Of a stretch of DNA of 64,000 nucleotides, positions 47,042-60,608 are shown in pieces. The translations under genes were made by a program, and so were the position numbers. The notes beneath the pieces are model-generated. The model did not search any database. It saw only the letters and a list, made by a program, of their open reading frames with translations, and was not told the origin of the DNA. Source of the stretch: Pholis gunnellus (taxonomy: Eukaryota > Chordata > Actinopteri > Perciformes > Pholidae); NCBI GenBank assembly GCA_910591455.2, contig OU342826.1, positions 5,241,326-5,305,325 of the forward strand, given 5' to 3'. Numbering within the stretch: the stretch's first letter is position 1; every line of letters starts with the position of its first letter.

Positions 47042-50000
47042 TGTTTATGGATGTGTGTATTCGTGTAGCCCCTGTTTATGCGGAGTTGACTTGATAGATT
47101 AATAGCTGCCTAAGTGATCTTGAATCATGTATGTGTTGCTGCTTAAATGCTACTTAATCTTGGTTTTAAGGTGTGATATATATATATATTTCTAACAATT
47201 CTACTTTTTAAAACCGGTCAGTTTCAAAGCTTGAAAGCAAGACTGGGACTTTTGAGAGACACATTGTTCCTTTTTACAAATTAAAAGTTGAATTCATAGG
47301 GAATAAAACGCAACATTGCCAAATTCAATACACTCAGGGGATTTGTTGTTCTGGTATAATTACTAGCTTATGGAAGCTAATGTGAGCTAACTTTAGGTAA
47401 CTGTTGCTGTACAACGGACATCACTGAGACAATTTGCTTTATGTCTTTATGTCTCTTCGCCACTTGTGCTGCCGTTACCGTAGCTTAGCATTTTAGCTAA
47501 GTCTAGCAAGTAGCATTTTCACTCGACTCATTATCATCTATGACTGATGACACTTGCTCAAAGATGTTGGCACATTCATAAAGTGGGTTACACTGCCGAG
47601 TGATGCTCTTCTTTGGGAACTATTCATTTTGCCTACAGGTGTATATTTGCACACGTACACTTTGTGCCTGTGATTGTCATGCAACGTTCAATAGTACTGT
47701 ATAATACATTTCTTGCCCTGGTGATTGAGGTTCAGAGAGAAGAGGCTGTTGTTATTGAAGCAGTTTAGGGTTCAAAGCTGCCATTTTGCATGCTGTGCGT
47801 GGTGAGGGGGTGAAGGCTGGATGGTGGATGGGGGGGGGATTAGGTTTAACATTTGGTGGGTCAGGCAGCTCCATGTGATTGAGGATCTTCAAAAGACCAG
47901 GCCAGAATTTTAGAGAAGCTGGGCTTTGGTTTCAGATATAAAGCAGAGGATGGTGACGGAGGACGATTTAAATAAGTTTGTCATATTTTAGCGCCTTTTG
48001 TCAGAACATCGTACACGGTCTGCAAAGTGTAGAAATGTAAATATGGACAATGTGTTTATTCAGAGTAGATGTAAACAATAGGAGTCATAAATCATCTCTA
48101 TAAACCTTTAAGCAAGAAGATGGTGTTCGAGCAAAACATGGGGGGGGAAGAAGAGAACGAGGCATTCGTGAAGGGGATGGTTGAGTGGCGATGTGAACGT
48201 GGTCTTCCCTCGATTTAATGGCGTATTTAGCTCGTTTGGCGTTTCAACAAACAAAGCCCTTCCCCTCTGACTCGCGAGGAACATCCAGTTCTCAAGTAAT
48301 GTGCTCTGCCGGGTGACAGTTTTCTCAGAAACAAGGGCCCCCATTTAGCGAGAGCTTTACATAATTTACAGACGGCAGAAACTGTCCCGCTGTAGGTTAA
48401 ATGGCCCGGGCTCAAAAGCAGTAAAGCAAACACGAGCAGATCTCTCTCACACTCTGCTTGTCACGTACGGTCCTACGTGATCTGTGACGTCTGGGGACAG
48501 TTTGCTGGATATTGCTTTGTTTATATAGCAATATCCGAGGCGACCGTGGCTATCTCGGCGCAAAGTGACTGCATTAATACAGGGATTTGTTTGGAAAGGA
48601 GGTTCAACATTTGCCTATCTCGCCAGTGCTTGCTTAAGTACTGCGGGGAGCACATGAATATGCATTTTTTTTTTTAGACTTCCGTCGCTGCTGGCTGGCC
48701 GTCCCGTGTTCTATCCAAGTAACGTGCACTCGCTTGAGGAAAGCCAGGCTTCAGAGAGAGTTTTTGGGTTCACTCTGGGGGCTAATTGTGACAGAGTGTC
48801 GGAGGGAACGTGGAGCGAGTCGTAATGTGCCGGTTCTGTGGTGTTCAGCTCAACAGGCAAAGCCATTTCCTTTCTCTGACTAGAACAGACTGTTCTGAGG
48901 AGTTCCTCATCAGCCAAGAAAGAAACGGAAAAAAAGAAGACCGACTTTACCAGAACTTCTGGAACCAACCCTGAGAGCTCTTCTTGCATCTAAACGAAGA
49001 TGAGCTAAATTCATTTGAACTAAATCGACCGTCGGCATGCAGGCGAGGTTCGCAAATAGCTGGTGAACATAGTGGAGCATGTAGAAGCTAATAAGCAGAG
49101 TGAATATTGGAGCTACTGTCATTCGGGTGGCCACAAACGCAAATCCAAATGATTGCTCTGCTCGATAGGTACATAGTCAAATGTTTGCCATATCAGTTTC
49201 AGAAGTTAATAATATTTCAGAGATCCATCTGTCCGACGAGATCATGATTCCCGTTCAAATGAACTAGAAAAGTGCACTCAGTCGCGTGGTTTGTCCCTCC
49301 TGTCCCCTCCCAAAGAAAGAGTTGAATCTCTCTCAATTGTCCCTCCTGGCTCCCTTACTCTCAAGATGGCGGCGCGGAGCACACATGGGTGATTTATTCA
49401 TCTTGTGTCGTGCCTGACTTTAGCTGATCATAAGATATCTGGTGTTTTAGAGCCATGACAAAGGCCAAAATGTCGACAGACTCGGTAAGGCCTGTTTTTA
49501 GACGAGCTCATCGCCGGAAATGCCTTTTGCTACCGAAGCAGTTGTTCATCACTTGTTGGCCAACCAGACAGTTAAGAGGAGGGAGGAGTGTGCATCCAAT
49601 GCCACGAAAAGGTTGTAGGATCAGGCCGATGTGTCCAGTAGCATGTGAGACAGACCTACAGATACTCGCGCACACACACAACCGAGCGCATGATCCCCTC
49701 CAAGCTTGCGCCTTGCCGGAGATAATGACCTCAAAATGAAAGGCCGGCGCCGCATCGCCGCACTGACGCCACTCGGTTGCCCATGTTGACTTCCCCCAGA
49801 GTTGGACAGCTGCCTTCCATCTCAACCAGGGGCTTTAGGGCTGTGATCCGACCTAATGAGTCCCGTCACCAAACGGAGCAGACCCCGGGAGTATTTATAA
49901 AGCCACCGGTGAAGTTTTCCGTGTGTATTTTCCATTGCGCTCCCTTTTTTTTTGTTGTGCGGCACTGACACTGACACGGCGGGTTCCTCATCATTATCGA

Positions 50001-53000
50001 GATCCTTCACCGAGGCATCGGGCCAGTCCCACTTTCAACCGGACTCACTTGGGAGATAATGGGGGCTTTTGTTTAATGGTTTAACCTTCAGTGCCCGCGG
50101 TCACCGGCCGTGCCGGAGAGCAGAGATCGGATTTAAACTCGTAACAAGCGCTGAGACAATCAATGACCCGATTCACTGGAATGGAGGCATTGTTAAGTCG
50201 CTAATCCCCCATTGAGTGGCTATTGTTCTTTTTTTTTTCAAATTCTTTTTCAATATCGCCGAAGACATATTAGCTACCTAACTCCAAATTGATGATTATG
50301 AGGAGCCACTCACAAACGCCGTAAATACTGTAACAAATCCTTTGTTTTACATTCTTAGATCTCTAATGCACATGTTTTGAGATAATTAATTATTTCGTAG
50401 CAGCCAGTAAGCTGATTCGCTCATGCAGAAAGCGCCTGAGTAGGAGATGTAGGTCACTGTGCTCAGCTGTACAGTGTTTCCTGCTGTGAGTGTTCTACAG
50501 TAGCAGAGCCGTCTGCCCTCAACCAGCCCAGAGGGGACAATTGTTGTCCCGCTCCGCCACACTTAAAGGTGTTGATCCCCCAAGCTGGCAACACATGTGA
50601 GCTTGGCTGGTTAAGCCCTTTGTAATGGACGCACGCAAGCTCGCAACACTGCATGACGATAGGCAGTAAAAAGCACTAAAGCATGTAGTGATATGTATGG
50701 TATATGTTCGTTTTTTAGTGTAATGTTGTCGGGTACAAACATAGTGGTGCTGAAGCGGTTAGTAGGCTGACAGAAAATGAATTTTCAACAATTTTGATCA
50801 TCGTTTAAGTCATTTTTGGTGGAAAAATGTTCAATATGTGCACATTTTTAGCTCGTCCTATGCAAGAATCAGCTGCTTTTCATTTTCAAGGAGTTTTGCT
50901 GAGAGAGAAAAAACAAAAGAGGCGGTTATCTAAATGCCTAAATACATTTATACGGTATTTAACACGTGTATCCATTTTCAATGATATACTTTTAAAGTGA
51001 GTCCCCAAATGAAAGTTTGGGAAACACTGTTATAGACTTCACGATAAATGGATTTATTGCAACAATCCCTGTTAGTTGCATCCTTAAAACGCAGAAAGAA
51101 AGCCACTGTTTCAGAATAAAAGGCGGATAGGGGTCACAGCTAATACCATAATACTCGTCACCTTAACACAGGAAGAAGCCAATGCCATGCCCTTCACAGA
51201 CGCCTAAAATTGCCTCTGTGGCTTTCTCGCTTTGCATTATGTTATTTCCCGGCTAATCACGAGTTACTGGAGCGTTAGTTTTCTCAGCACTGAAAGTACA
51301 ATCTTTCATTTTACTTGTTGTGAGCTTGGGTAGACTTAACCCACGAAGGTTTAATCCAATATCTTTGTTTTTCAGTGTGAGGTTACCTGTGGAACACGTT
51401 TGACTATTTAGAAATGAGATAGGTGAACAGATGTCTACAGCCGATTCTTATATTCAGGCAAATGGATCTATATTTATATTTATAGTTGTATATATATATT
51501 TATTTGAGCGGGATTCAAAGTTAGATATTGGACGTGAGGAGCCGTCCCCTCTGATTTCAGGGACTTTCCCTCGGCGGAGGGCACGTGATGAGGTGGCCCG
51601 GGCAAGAGGGGCAAAGAGCAGTGTGGATTTCTTAGGTATGCTGTCCCCTCTCAAGTCCGTGTCCAGCAACACTCATGCTCTGACCTGTGCTCATAACAAG
51701 CTAATATACAAGTAGAGGCCAAACAGGACAAGGAGACTCGGAAGCCAATGAGATTCAATGAAGAAACCACAAGGAAAGCATGAACTACGTGCTTTTCTTC
51801 TCGTCGGTATTGCTTTCACAGCTTCTTTCCGCTTCCCCTACATGGTTGTGCAGGTTTTAAGTTCTTATATAGTTACCAGGGTTGTTTTTCATTGATCAAA
51901 CAAACAGCAGTCAAATTGCTCCCCCCCCCCCCCCCCCCCCAACTTGTCTTGGTTGGGGGTGTGCGGTGCTGAGTTGACTGCTAATCCGTCTTAGTGCTGC
52001 TAACAGTAGCATGTCCGGACCAACAGCTGGGTTCTCAGGAGCTACTTGGCCTCCCCTTGATCTGCTCCAAAATGGGCCCCAGTTTGTATTACAACATCAA
52101 AGGACCTGGTAGCAACAGAACGACTTTCATTCGCTTTCTCCTCCTGCTTCCCAAAGGTCAAAGGGCCTGTAAACGGTCGAGGAACCTGAGGAACGTGATT
52201 TGTTTCTGCAGTGTTTCACGTCAGAGGCCGAAGCTTTCAGTAGCGTGTTTTGACGCGAGACGCAGGCAGTCGGTGACCCTTCAGAAGTACCTCACTGCCA
52301 ATCCTCTGCGTGGGTATTGCATCACTCGAGTAAACTCGGCTGCTTTCTTTTCTCCAGATTTGGACCGACTTTGCTATTGTCTGAAAGCGTGGCACTTATT
52401 CTTAGCTTCCATGCTGGCGTCCATATTTAGGAGCACCAAGTTTAAAAACAACCCAACACAACCCATCAGAATCCTGTCACGCAGGAAGGTAAAAGACATA
52501 CACAGGAAGCTGGCAGAGAGCCAAACCTGCTGTCGGCTACACATCGTTAGACCGAGACATTCCCATGCCAACACAGTTAGGGAAGTGTGCAAAACCAATT
52601 TATCACGTAGTGCCCGCTGAGCACACAGACACTGGCTGGTTTTGACAAACCTATTAGGTTTTGAAGTTAGCAGTGAAAGTTTGAACAGGCTGCTCCTTCA
52701 CATTAATGCTGGTTTTTAAATCTGACCGTGCAGCGGTCTTAGCTTTGCATTTAAATGTGCAATTTTCTCACATCTTGAAGAATGTACTTGTAATGTAAGC
52801 TCCAACAAGATGTAATAACATATCGTACACTAAGCAAGAGCAGTGTGCGGTATTTAGTTTCCTTTACTGCTCGTCTCCGCCGTAATTTTGACGGCGCAAA
52901 TGTTTTCCATTCACGGCTGTCATGCCACTAATGAGATCCGCTTTCTTTTTTTACGACAATGTACTTATAATATGATCCTTCATACTGTAAGTTATTTGAA

Positions 53001-55676
53001 ACTGATACTTAGGTAGCAAGTAGAGCTTTCATTCAGGATTCCCCCCGGCTTGAGTTCGGTCAGGTTTAATGGCAATTTCCGGAAATGTTATACAACCTCT
53101 AATTTTAGGGAAGTACGAATTTAAGCGTCATTAACAATGTTGACATTCAAATCTAAATACAAATTTGAATGCTGCGCTGTTCAAGGTTCAAGCGTCGAAC
53201 CGGCCTCCAGTGCAAGAAGGAGAAGTATCCGAGAAGTGAAAGATTACATTTCTTCTTCTTTTAATTTAGTTGCGTCCACTCTTATTCCAGCAATCTGAAT
53301 TTAGTTTCACCGGTCTTTTTAGGTTAGAATTTGTATTCTCCAATTTTAAAAAGGTGCTTTTCAAAATAAAATATTTCAATAAGTCAATGGTATCGAATGA
53401 TTCCAGCTTTTATTTGCTTCCATACACATCTGGGTCCAATTTCGTGTTACTTTTTTCCCCATTTTTTGTTTTTGTTCAACCAATTAGTGTTGAGGTCAGG
53501 GAACACAGGGTACCAAGCCCTTAAAGAGAAGCTTCTCAGAAGTCCAGTGGGAAAGTCTTAACCCTCAGCTGTCTTGTCCCGAGGCAATGACACAGACGAG
53601 GAACGCTTAATCCCAGTCGGGGATATCGAGGCTGCGGACTAAAACGTTTTTTACTTTGCCTCGTAATCACTGATGTTCACGAGTTGTGCAAGAACATTGG
53701 ATCCCATTACTACGTGGCCGATGCGTGTTAAGTCCTCATCATGCTTTTCATTGTTCATTGTTAACTTTTTAAAGTCCAGCATGTGATCTCGGCCCTCTGC
53801 TCCCCGTCTCCCTTTCCATAGACATTCAATCTATTAACCTTACGTCCAGCGGGGCATGTCGGCGGCCGAGCGAGCAAATTAAACGAGCGCTCCACTTTGT
53901 CTTTTCATCCTTCTCTCCTCTTCGCTTCTCTTCCCCGGGCCGGGCCGCATACGTCCCACATCTCGTGTTCGGCGCTGTTATTCAAACATTCCTGGGACGC
54001 CCGGGCGCAAAGAGCGTCTCCTTTTCTGGACATTTTTTAGATCAGACTTTGGTGGGCCTCCACACGTTTTGCTCTAGTTCCCCCCCCCCCTCTCTGTCTT
54101 TTAAGCTGTGGCCTAAGCAGAGGATTACTGATGCCCGTTAAGGTGGTTTAGATGGGTGAGGAATACCCTGTTTCAGTGGAAAGGACTGTGTTCAAACAGA
54201 TCAGAGACACAAGAGATACCTATCCCTGATTGAATAAATAATAGGGAAATAGAAGGCTTTTATTTGTTTAGGGCAGATGCAGTGCAAACAAAGCAGGAAG
54301 CCACCTGTAACAAAGGTTGTCCCAAACTCTACAGTGTACAGTCATCGTAATAAAGAATGCAGCAAGACTTTAAAGGACAATGGAGCCTAAATTAATGAGT
54401 CAGACCTTTTTTATTCACGCCCTGATAATCCGCACTAGTTGCCTTCCTAATACTGCTGTTGCCAGACCGGATCCGGCTGCACCGCCGACTGTATTGTTTT
54501 GCAAAATCAGGTTTAGTTGAGACATGTTGAACGTCTGGAGCTTAGTCCGTTGTGAGGTTTTGCAAGACTTTGTTTTGTCTGGAATGGGGACTCTGCCTCT
54601 GTGTAGGTGGCTCTTAGGAAATATGAATGATGGATGGACGGATGGATTTTTTCCGTTTGTGTATCGGCACCGCTTTTTGTGTTCGCTAGTCGATGATTTT
54701 TGCAGTTCCACATTCTTCCGACATGCCCCATGGCACCCTAGGGAGTTAAGACAGCTCACTCTCTCTCTCTCTCTCTCTCTCTCTCACTTAACTCCCTGCG
54801 CTAGCTGGTGGCATTTGTAGGCGGCTAATGATATTTGTGTCTTATTAATGGCTGCTGATGAGCTGAAATGGTAGACTCTCTCAGAAGCTTTATTTACTTG
54901 CTTTAATACTGACCTGTCAGCTTGATTTATGACACTGCCACTGGTTACAGGGCACAAGTCTGGTACACATTGACATCACGCCCCCCCTCTCCCCTCCCCT
55001 AATTAATGTATTGAATGCCATGCAATTAGGATTTTCTTTTTTGCTTCATTTACAAGACACTCAGACGTATCACAAGATGGGGACATGTTGGAGCAAAGGC
55101 TGGAACTAACTTACGGCATCAAAAGCAGGAATTTCTAAGAATGCACTTAACGTCCCGCTTATCCACATGGTAAGCGCGCACGTCGTAAATGCGCGAACGC
55201 TGAGAGGAGTTTGGCACGGTGACAGCGGATCTGATGAATCGCTGACACGGCGTGACACGGTGGGGGTAATATATTGGTTGGACATCCAAGCAGGAAGTCG
55301 CCTCAACCCTTTAGCCACAGTTGTTACGTCGGTGGGGGGGGCCGAGGAGTCATCAAGTCAATAATCAGACTAGATGGGGGGAAAAAAGGTTGAGTGCCGA
55401 AGTGTCCTTGAGCAAAGCAAGAGTCCCCAGAGTCTGGAGACGACTTTAAACTTTGACTAGCCTGCACGGGACAACAAGAGAAAAGACATATCTTCTTCAG
55501 ATATCAATAGCACAACACTCATTTTCATTGCTTTTGAGGGAATTGTTGAGCGCACTATTAATGCAATTTCACGCAGAAAATTTGGACACACACATTCTGA
55601 CCCCAGCCGGCTACTACAGCGCATTGTCTGAGACGTGGTTACTGTCAGGAGGCTGAAATACGAAGAGGCGACACTC

Positions 55677-55710
<34 letters not shown>

Positions 55711-58700
55711 GTGAGCTCACTCTCATCCGTTTTTTTAGTATGTGGAGTATTTGTCTGCTTCCTGCATTACTTCATCCTGGTCTGCGAGTTTGAGTCCGCC
55801 GCCACCTGCAGTGCCATCCTAGACGCTTGAGTGTGTGTGTATGAGTAGGCGCCATATTGTGTGGGCAAGGTGTGTGTATTCAGTGTCTTTGCCATGACAT
55901 CTGTGTCTGCACTCAGGAAAGAGAGAGAGAGGGAGACAATGTGTGTGTGTGTGTGTGTGTGTGTGTGAGAGCAGGAAATAGCCGAGGACATCTTGAGCAG
56001 TTTGCGGGTAAGAAGAGCCCCCCCCCCCCCTCTTTTGGCTCCTCAGAGTTAGTTAGCATGTCAAGCCCATCATATGCCGCTATCTTAATTCCACGTCTCC
56101 GCTGCCCGGATACTCTCCATTACACTGATGGACCTCCTTCTCCTCCCAGGTGGAGAGCTCACTCTGTGGGCTACCGGGGGGCTGACGTCAGCCTCTACAC
56201 TGCCGGAGCTCTGAGCCCAGTTATCGGCTTCTTCTATGAGGCTCAGCATCTTCAGGGCTTTGTGTGTTCCGGCTGCCCTAACAATCAATTCTCTTATTTT
56301 CTACCTTGTCTTGATATTTATATTTTATACTTTACCTCCATAAGCCTTTTCTTTCCTAATGAATATGGGTCACAAATATATAGGAATTTCCTAAAACATC
56401 TTTTAGCTACATTTAATCAAACTGGAAGATATATTCCTTTTGTTATATTCCTATTTACAGCTTTGGATTAATACAAATTTGGTGCAGAAGTGCGATGGCG
56501 TACGTGGGATTGTCTAAAAATAAATTGTGAATCTTTGTTCAGTGCAGTGGTTTATCTCATTGGTGTGTTTTTATCTGAGGTCTATACAGAGAAATAGTTA
56601 ATTAAGGTAATAGACAATACAGCTCTGTGATCAAAATACACACCCATACTGTCACTTCTATCACATTACCCCATCAAACCTGCGTCTGACACGTGGCGAA
56701 GACGTCGTTCTCTGACATTTTGAACACGCCACACGCTGCCGTATGGATTCAGTTGAATAAACATCATGTCCACGTGTCTCAAGGGATCGGGTTCAAGGAA
56801 CTCCCCCAAAAAAACGTCCCCCTAAACACATCCGACACACTCTCCTCGTTGTCTGCTTCTCCTGTCACCGACTTAACAGCTTTCCTGCTAAAATGAAGAC
56901 GGTGCCGTCTTAACGGCGTGCATATATTGTGCAAAAAAATAATTTTTTGAAGTGTTGGGATTCACTTTAAAGGCTGCAGCTGACAGCTAAACGCTTTTGT
57001 TATCGGATTCTTTTGAACAAAACCCGCCGCCCTCTGTGACAGCTTGCACGCATTCTTTGAGTTATGGCAATGTGAATTACAGGTATGACTGCTTGCTGTG
57101 TGTGCGCGCGTGTGTGTACTTAACATCTGCTTGTGTGTGTGTGTGTGTGAGTAAGGGAGACCTCTGCCATTGTTTGAGTTTTTACATCCTGACAACTGGG
57201 AGCCTGGCGGGTTAAAAATAACCCAGTGCTTTCCAATTTTGTGTATCTTTTGGGACCGCTTCTCCCAGCTGTTTGTGATTTTGCGTGCGTCCCCCTGGAA
57301 CGCTCGGGGTCACCGATGGCCACTTCCTGTCGCATGGTTCCTGATTGTAGTGCTCGCAGCTGTCCCTAAACATAAGTAGGACACCTGGGAAGGAAAGGCT
57401 TGTGCTGTCATCTTTCTGAATCGCACACTAGGTGGCCCAGCCTAAATCCTGTCGGTGAATGACAGCGTTTCTTTTTGTCTTTTTCTTCTTTTTATCTTCG
57501 AATGATCTGTTCCTCGACGAGCTTCAGAAGATGAGCTGGTTCATGAAGGGTTCTGCACACATGCAGAACAGATTTAGGCCACCGGTATAGAAAGAAATGA
57601 CAAAGAAGAAAAAAGATCAACACCATAGAAATGCGTTTGTAAGAAGTATGCCGTTATCAATTGTGATGTCTCCGCAAAACAAAGAAAGTTAAAGTGGGAT
57701 TCATATAATAGGACGTGCAGCCATCTGTGTTTGTTTGTGTGCATGTAAAACACAAGTGAAGTATTTGAGTTCTGTGCCTATTTAAATAAGCAAACAGCCA
57801 AATAGATATGCACGCTATGCAAACAGCAGGCTATGTAAACTGCACTTCCCAGCTAAGCAAATGCATTATCTAACTCGCTCTGAAGTATCGGATGCTTTTT
57901 GAGTAGAGACAGACGCACACTGCTGAAGTGAGGCTGACTGAGAGCCTTATCGTGTTGATGCTCTTTCCTGTCACTGATAGAGACACATTCAACGTCGTCT
58001 TTGTTGAAAATGAAGTGTCAATGTTTTGTGGTTGTTTGGCTCCTCTGTGTTTCACTCATTTTGTAGTGCGCGGTGTTTAGAGGAATTACGGTATTTAACA
58101 TTTTGGTGGAGGTCAAACCGGCAGCTTGGTGCACACAGTGGGGTCATAACAGGAAGTGGTCTGACCCTTAAGTAATTGCAGCAAGCTTAGTCAAAACACA
58201 AGTTAAATATTTAGTTCTCATCGTTATGTGAACAAGTGTATATTTTAAAGCCACTGTGGTCCCAACCACTTTAAACAACCTACTGTGTCTGTTTACACAA
58301 AAACAAATGTTTTATCCAAACCTCTGGCACCGTATCCATGTTCGGCTCAGTCCAGGTGCCGCCCTTCGCCAACGCTGGTTTCTCCTTTTTGACACGGACA
58401 TCCACCCCAGTGTCCTCTCAGCCAAACTTAGCCCGGGCACGCGTCCAATCAGATGTCTCCTTTTGCTTTATCTGCGGATTGCCAAGTGGCAACTCTATAA
58501 CTAACGTGTCAAGTCTTGTTTCAGTAAACAGATCTTACATCGAAAAAAACACGCAGAAAATGCCCCACGGTCACTAAACTGTACATGCTTATGGATTTTT
58601 TTGTTGTTGTAGTATTTAACCTAGCTTAGCATAACGACTGGAAACTGTTAAACAGCTAGCCTGAGCTTTAGACGTGCTGCTGGCCGTTTTCTCAACATGT

Positions 58701-59386
58701 GGACAGAGCCAGGCTAGCTGTTTACCTCTGTTTCCAGTCTTTATGCTAAGCTAAGCTAACCAGCTGCTGGCTCCAGCTTCATATTTACTGTACATACGCC
58801 AGAGTGGTATCAATCCTCTCATTTAACTCTCAAGAAAGTATTTCCTCAAAGTGGCAAACTTTTAAACTCATGTTTTAACAGCATCTTAATTGTCACATTT
58901 TTATTTTTGTCTTTCAGGAGATATACGGAGCATCTTGTAGTGGTTTGCCCAGATTAAAACAAATAAATAAATGTGCATCCAGAAGCATATGTGACACTAC
59001 AAGACAATTCGATTTTTAATTGTCCCTTGTTCCCATTTTTGGCGTGTCCTGGTGGCTTTCCTGTCGTCCTTTTAGCTCCACTGATGGAGAAGCATTGCTC
59101 CTTGCCAGAGCCTGATCCATGCGTTTTGGCTGTTGTCGCGTCTCCCTCGGCTGCTGTGTGGCTTTGTGTTTGTTCCGAAACTGTTGCCAGATTGGGAGAA
59201 TCGCTATTTGTCGGGCTTGGACGAGGCCTTTGCTCTACTTGGGTTACCATTAATAGGCAGTTACAGGTTTAAGACATCGTTTCTGTCATTTTGTATGCAA
59301 GTTTATGGAGTGATATATTTAAGATTGTGACTTCGATCTTTAAAAAGAATGTGGCTTTGAGTTTGTGTATGAGCCACTGTTGCTGT

Positions 59387-59445
<59 letters not shown>

Positions 59446-60608
59446 ATGGCTCCATTGAGACAGTTTGGCACCTGTCCAGCTCAAACTGCCCATAGCTAGG
59501 AAGGCTGGAAGTAATGGGCTCATTTCCCCAGTGGGACGGGAGGGTGAATGAATAAAAACAAGGGGGGAGGAGGGGGGGGGGGGGGGTTTATGACTGGGGA
59601 CGCTGCAGGAATGACAACCGCACACGAGAGTCCATCAGGAGCGCTGAGCGGACTGCTGCTGCGAAAGGATGCACAGCACAGCATTTGGGATATTAGTGAC
59701 AGCGGCCACAGCTGGGATCACTTCGATCAGACGCACCAAAGCGCTGTGTTTACAAGTGGCACTCTTTGGTTTCCCAAACTTCAGGTTCAAGTGCAAACAG
59801 ACGATGAACCTGTTTTACTCCCATGTTCAGTGTGTACAGTGTCTGAGGAGTATCGCTGCTGGCAGCAGTTTGTGGTCCTGAATCACATAAGGACATGCGT
59901 TTTAATAAATGCCTGGAATACCGGTGCGGTCAGCCCCCCTGGATCAGCGGGTCCAACCAGGTTAGCGCAAACTCCCTGTAATGGGTGCACGGAGGAGGAA
60001 AACAAAGCGTCTTAATATTCTCCAAGAGGTTTTCCTTTCCCTGCTCCCTCAAATATTTCTCCTTTTTTGCTTTGAAAAAGTGACTTGAATGATTAATCGA
60101 TAGTTGTCAATAAATGTGCGGTCTAACAAATAAGGGATTAATTGTTGCAGCTCTGAATGCCCCCAAAAAAAAGATTTGAACATCTTTGTGCCGAGTATGC
60201 AGTTCATCAGGTTGCAGCAGCTCCTTGGAAATCATAGTGTTTAGAATTACCCTCTGTGATAAAGATCATTTTAAAGTGGACTGGTAACGCTGCACCTGTA
60301 TATGTAAGATAATGCGGTCACTAAAACTGACACAAAGAGGAGGAAATGCTCTAATCTGTTTTGCGCCCGACACAGAATAATTAGCCATGGGACCGTTGCT
60401 CATTAAGCGTCTTCTGGCTGTTTGTTAGCCCTCGCCTGACCCTCCGTCTCTGACCTGATCTTGTCCTCCCCCTGTAGACCCCTGTCTCATAGTGATGCCG
60501 CCATGCATAGGCGAGGACGACCGCTTCAGCCTGGAGGCTCTGCGGCTCATCCACAAACAGCTGGACGACGACAACGACGGGGGAATAGAAGTCAACGAGA
60601 GCGTGGAG
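44684..60608 (+). CDS. stim2: Stromal interaction molecule 2, exons 1-2 (partial)
   Basis: STIM2 is a single-pass ER membrane Ca2+ sensor that activates Orai channels (store-operated entry) when luminal Ca2+ falls. Exons 44684-44816 and 60478-60608 give 88 residues in frame across a 15.7-kb intron. Seen: ATG in ACC-ATG-A context; hydrophobic signal peptide VLNVLLRGLVIYAVLG; acidic linker; the luminal cysteine pair CLIVMPPC (residues 47-54, CX6C as in STIM proteins); then DRFSLEAL and the canonical EF-hand loop DDDNDGGIEVNE at 74-85, with Asp at 1, 3 and 5 and Glu at 9 and 12. Gly at loop position 7 and GGIEV favour STIM2 over STIM1. The SAM domain, transmembrane segment and coiled coils lie beyond the window. 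Teleosts often have two stim2 genes; which this is remains open. Confidence 0.93.
45632..45715. repeat. Teleost LINE-tail-like repeat (AAGATAAGAT ... TCCCGCAGTGGGGA)
   Basis: (AAGAT)n-like units followed by AATCCGTTATTAGGTCCCGC and AGTGGGGACATTTACAGCAT, which I recall as a frequent fish LINE 3'-end pattern. Class not certain. Confidence 0.5.
45878..45975 (+). repeat. Copy of the CAGTCTTTATGCTAAGCTA family
   Basis: AGCTCGACATTTGGGGAAAT and GTTTCCAGTCTTTATGCTAA modules, shared with 15795 and 58615. Confidence 0.65.
46998..47042. repeat. (GT)n microsatellite
   Basis: About 21 GT units in stim2 intron 1. Confidence 0.9.
54740..54797. repeat. (CT)n flanked by an 11-bp inverted repeat
   Basis: AGGGAGTTAAG at 54740-54750 and CTTAACTCCCT at 54787-54797 are exact reverse complements enclosing a CT array. 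Confidence 0.9.
55681..55708. repeat. (TG)14 microsatellite
   Basis: Uninterrupted TG run in stim2 intron 1. Confidence 0.85.
55940..55967. repeat. (GT)14 microsatellite
   Basis: GT run after a GA-rich stretch. A C-run follows at 56020-56030. Confidence 0.85.
58615..58865 (+). mobile_element. MITE-like palindromic element, TAGCTTAGCATAA...TTATGCTAAGCTA family
   Basis: Left arm 58621-58663 (CTAGCTTAGCATAACGACTG onward) and right arm 58710-58752 (ending TTATGCTAAGCTA) are imperfect inverted repeats of about 43 bp around a 46-bp spacer. A downstream AGAGTGGTATCAATCCTC block is shared with other copies. Non-coding. Confidence 0.7.
59390..59442. repeat. (GT)26 microsatellite
   Basis: Uninterrupted GT array in stim2 intron 1. 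A G-run follows at 59572-59586. Confidence 0.93.
60072..60156 (+). mobile_element. Terminal fragment of the hAT-like GCTGCAAC element
   Basis: GACTTGAATGATTAATCGAT and ATTAATTGTTGCAGCTCT correspond to the right end of the element seen at 5168-5449, in the opposite orientation. The left part is missing. Confidence 0.6.
60478..60608 (+). CDS. stim2: stim2 exon 2 (Cys pair and EF-hand)
   Basis: 131 nt: completes Asp, PCLIVMPPCIGEDDRFSLEA and onward to the EF loop and NESVE. Donor GTGAGC. Loop position 11 is Asn where human STIM2 has Glu; the ligand positions are intact. Confidence 0.95.

Larger units (their letters stand above)
44817..60477 (+). other. stim2 intron 1
   Basis: 15.7 kb with no supported exon. 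It holds the repeats listed separately, a C-run at 51920-51940 and several chance frames, the longest at 51994-52620 without an ATG start. Confidence 0.6.

Noticed and set aside
51994..52620. 208-codon open frame in stim2 intron 1
   Set aside because: No ATG start, no recognisable motif, and a frame of this length is expected by chance at roughly this rate in 64 kb.
55857..56471. 204-codon open frame across a GT array
   Set aside because: Its first third is microsatellite-encoded Cys-Val; the rest has no family resemblance.
59548..60015. 155-codon frame starting with a Gly run
   Set aside because: The Gly run is a G homopolymer and the frame runs into a repeat-rich region; nothing recognised.
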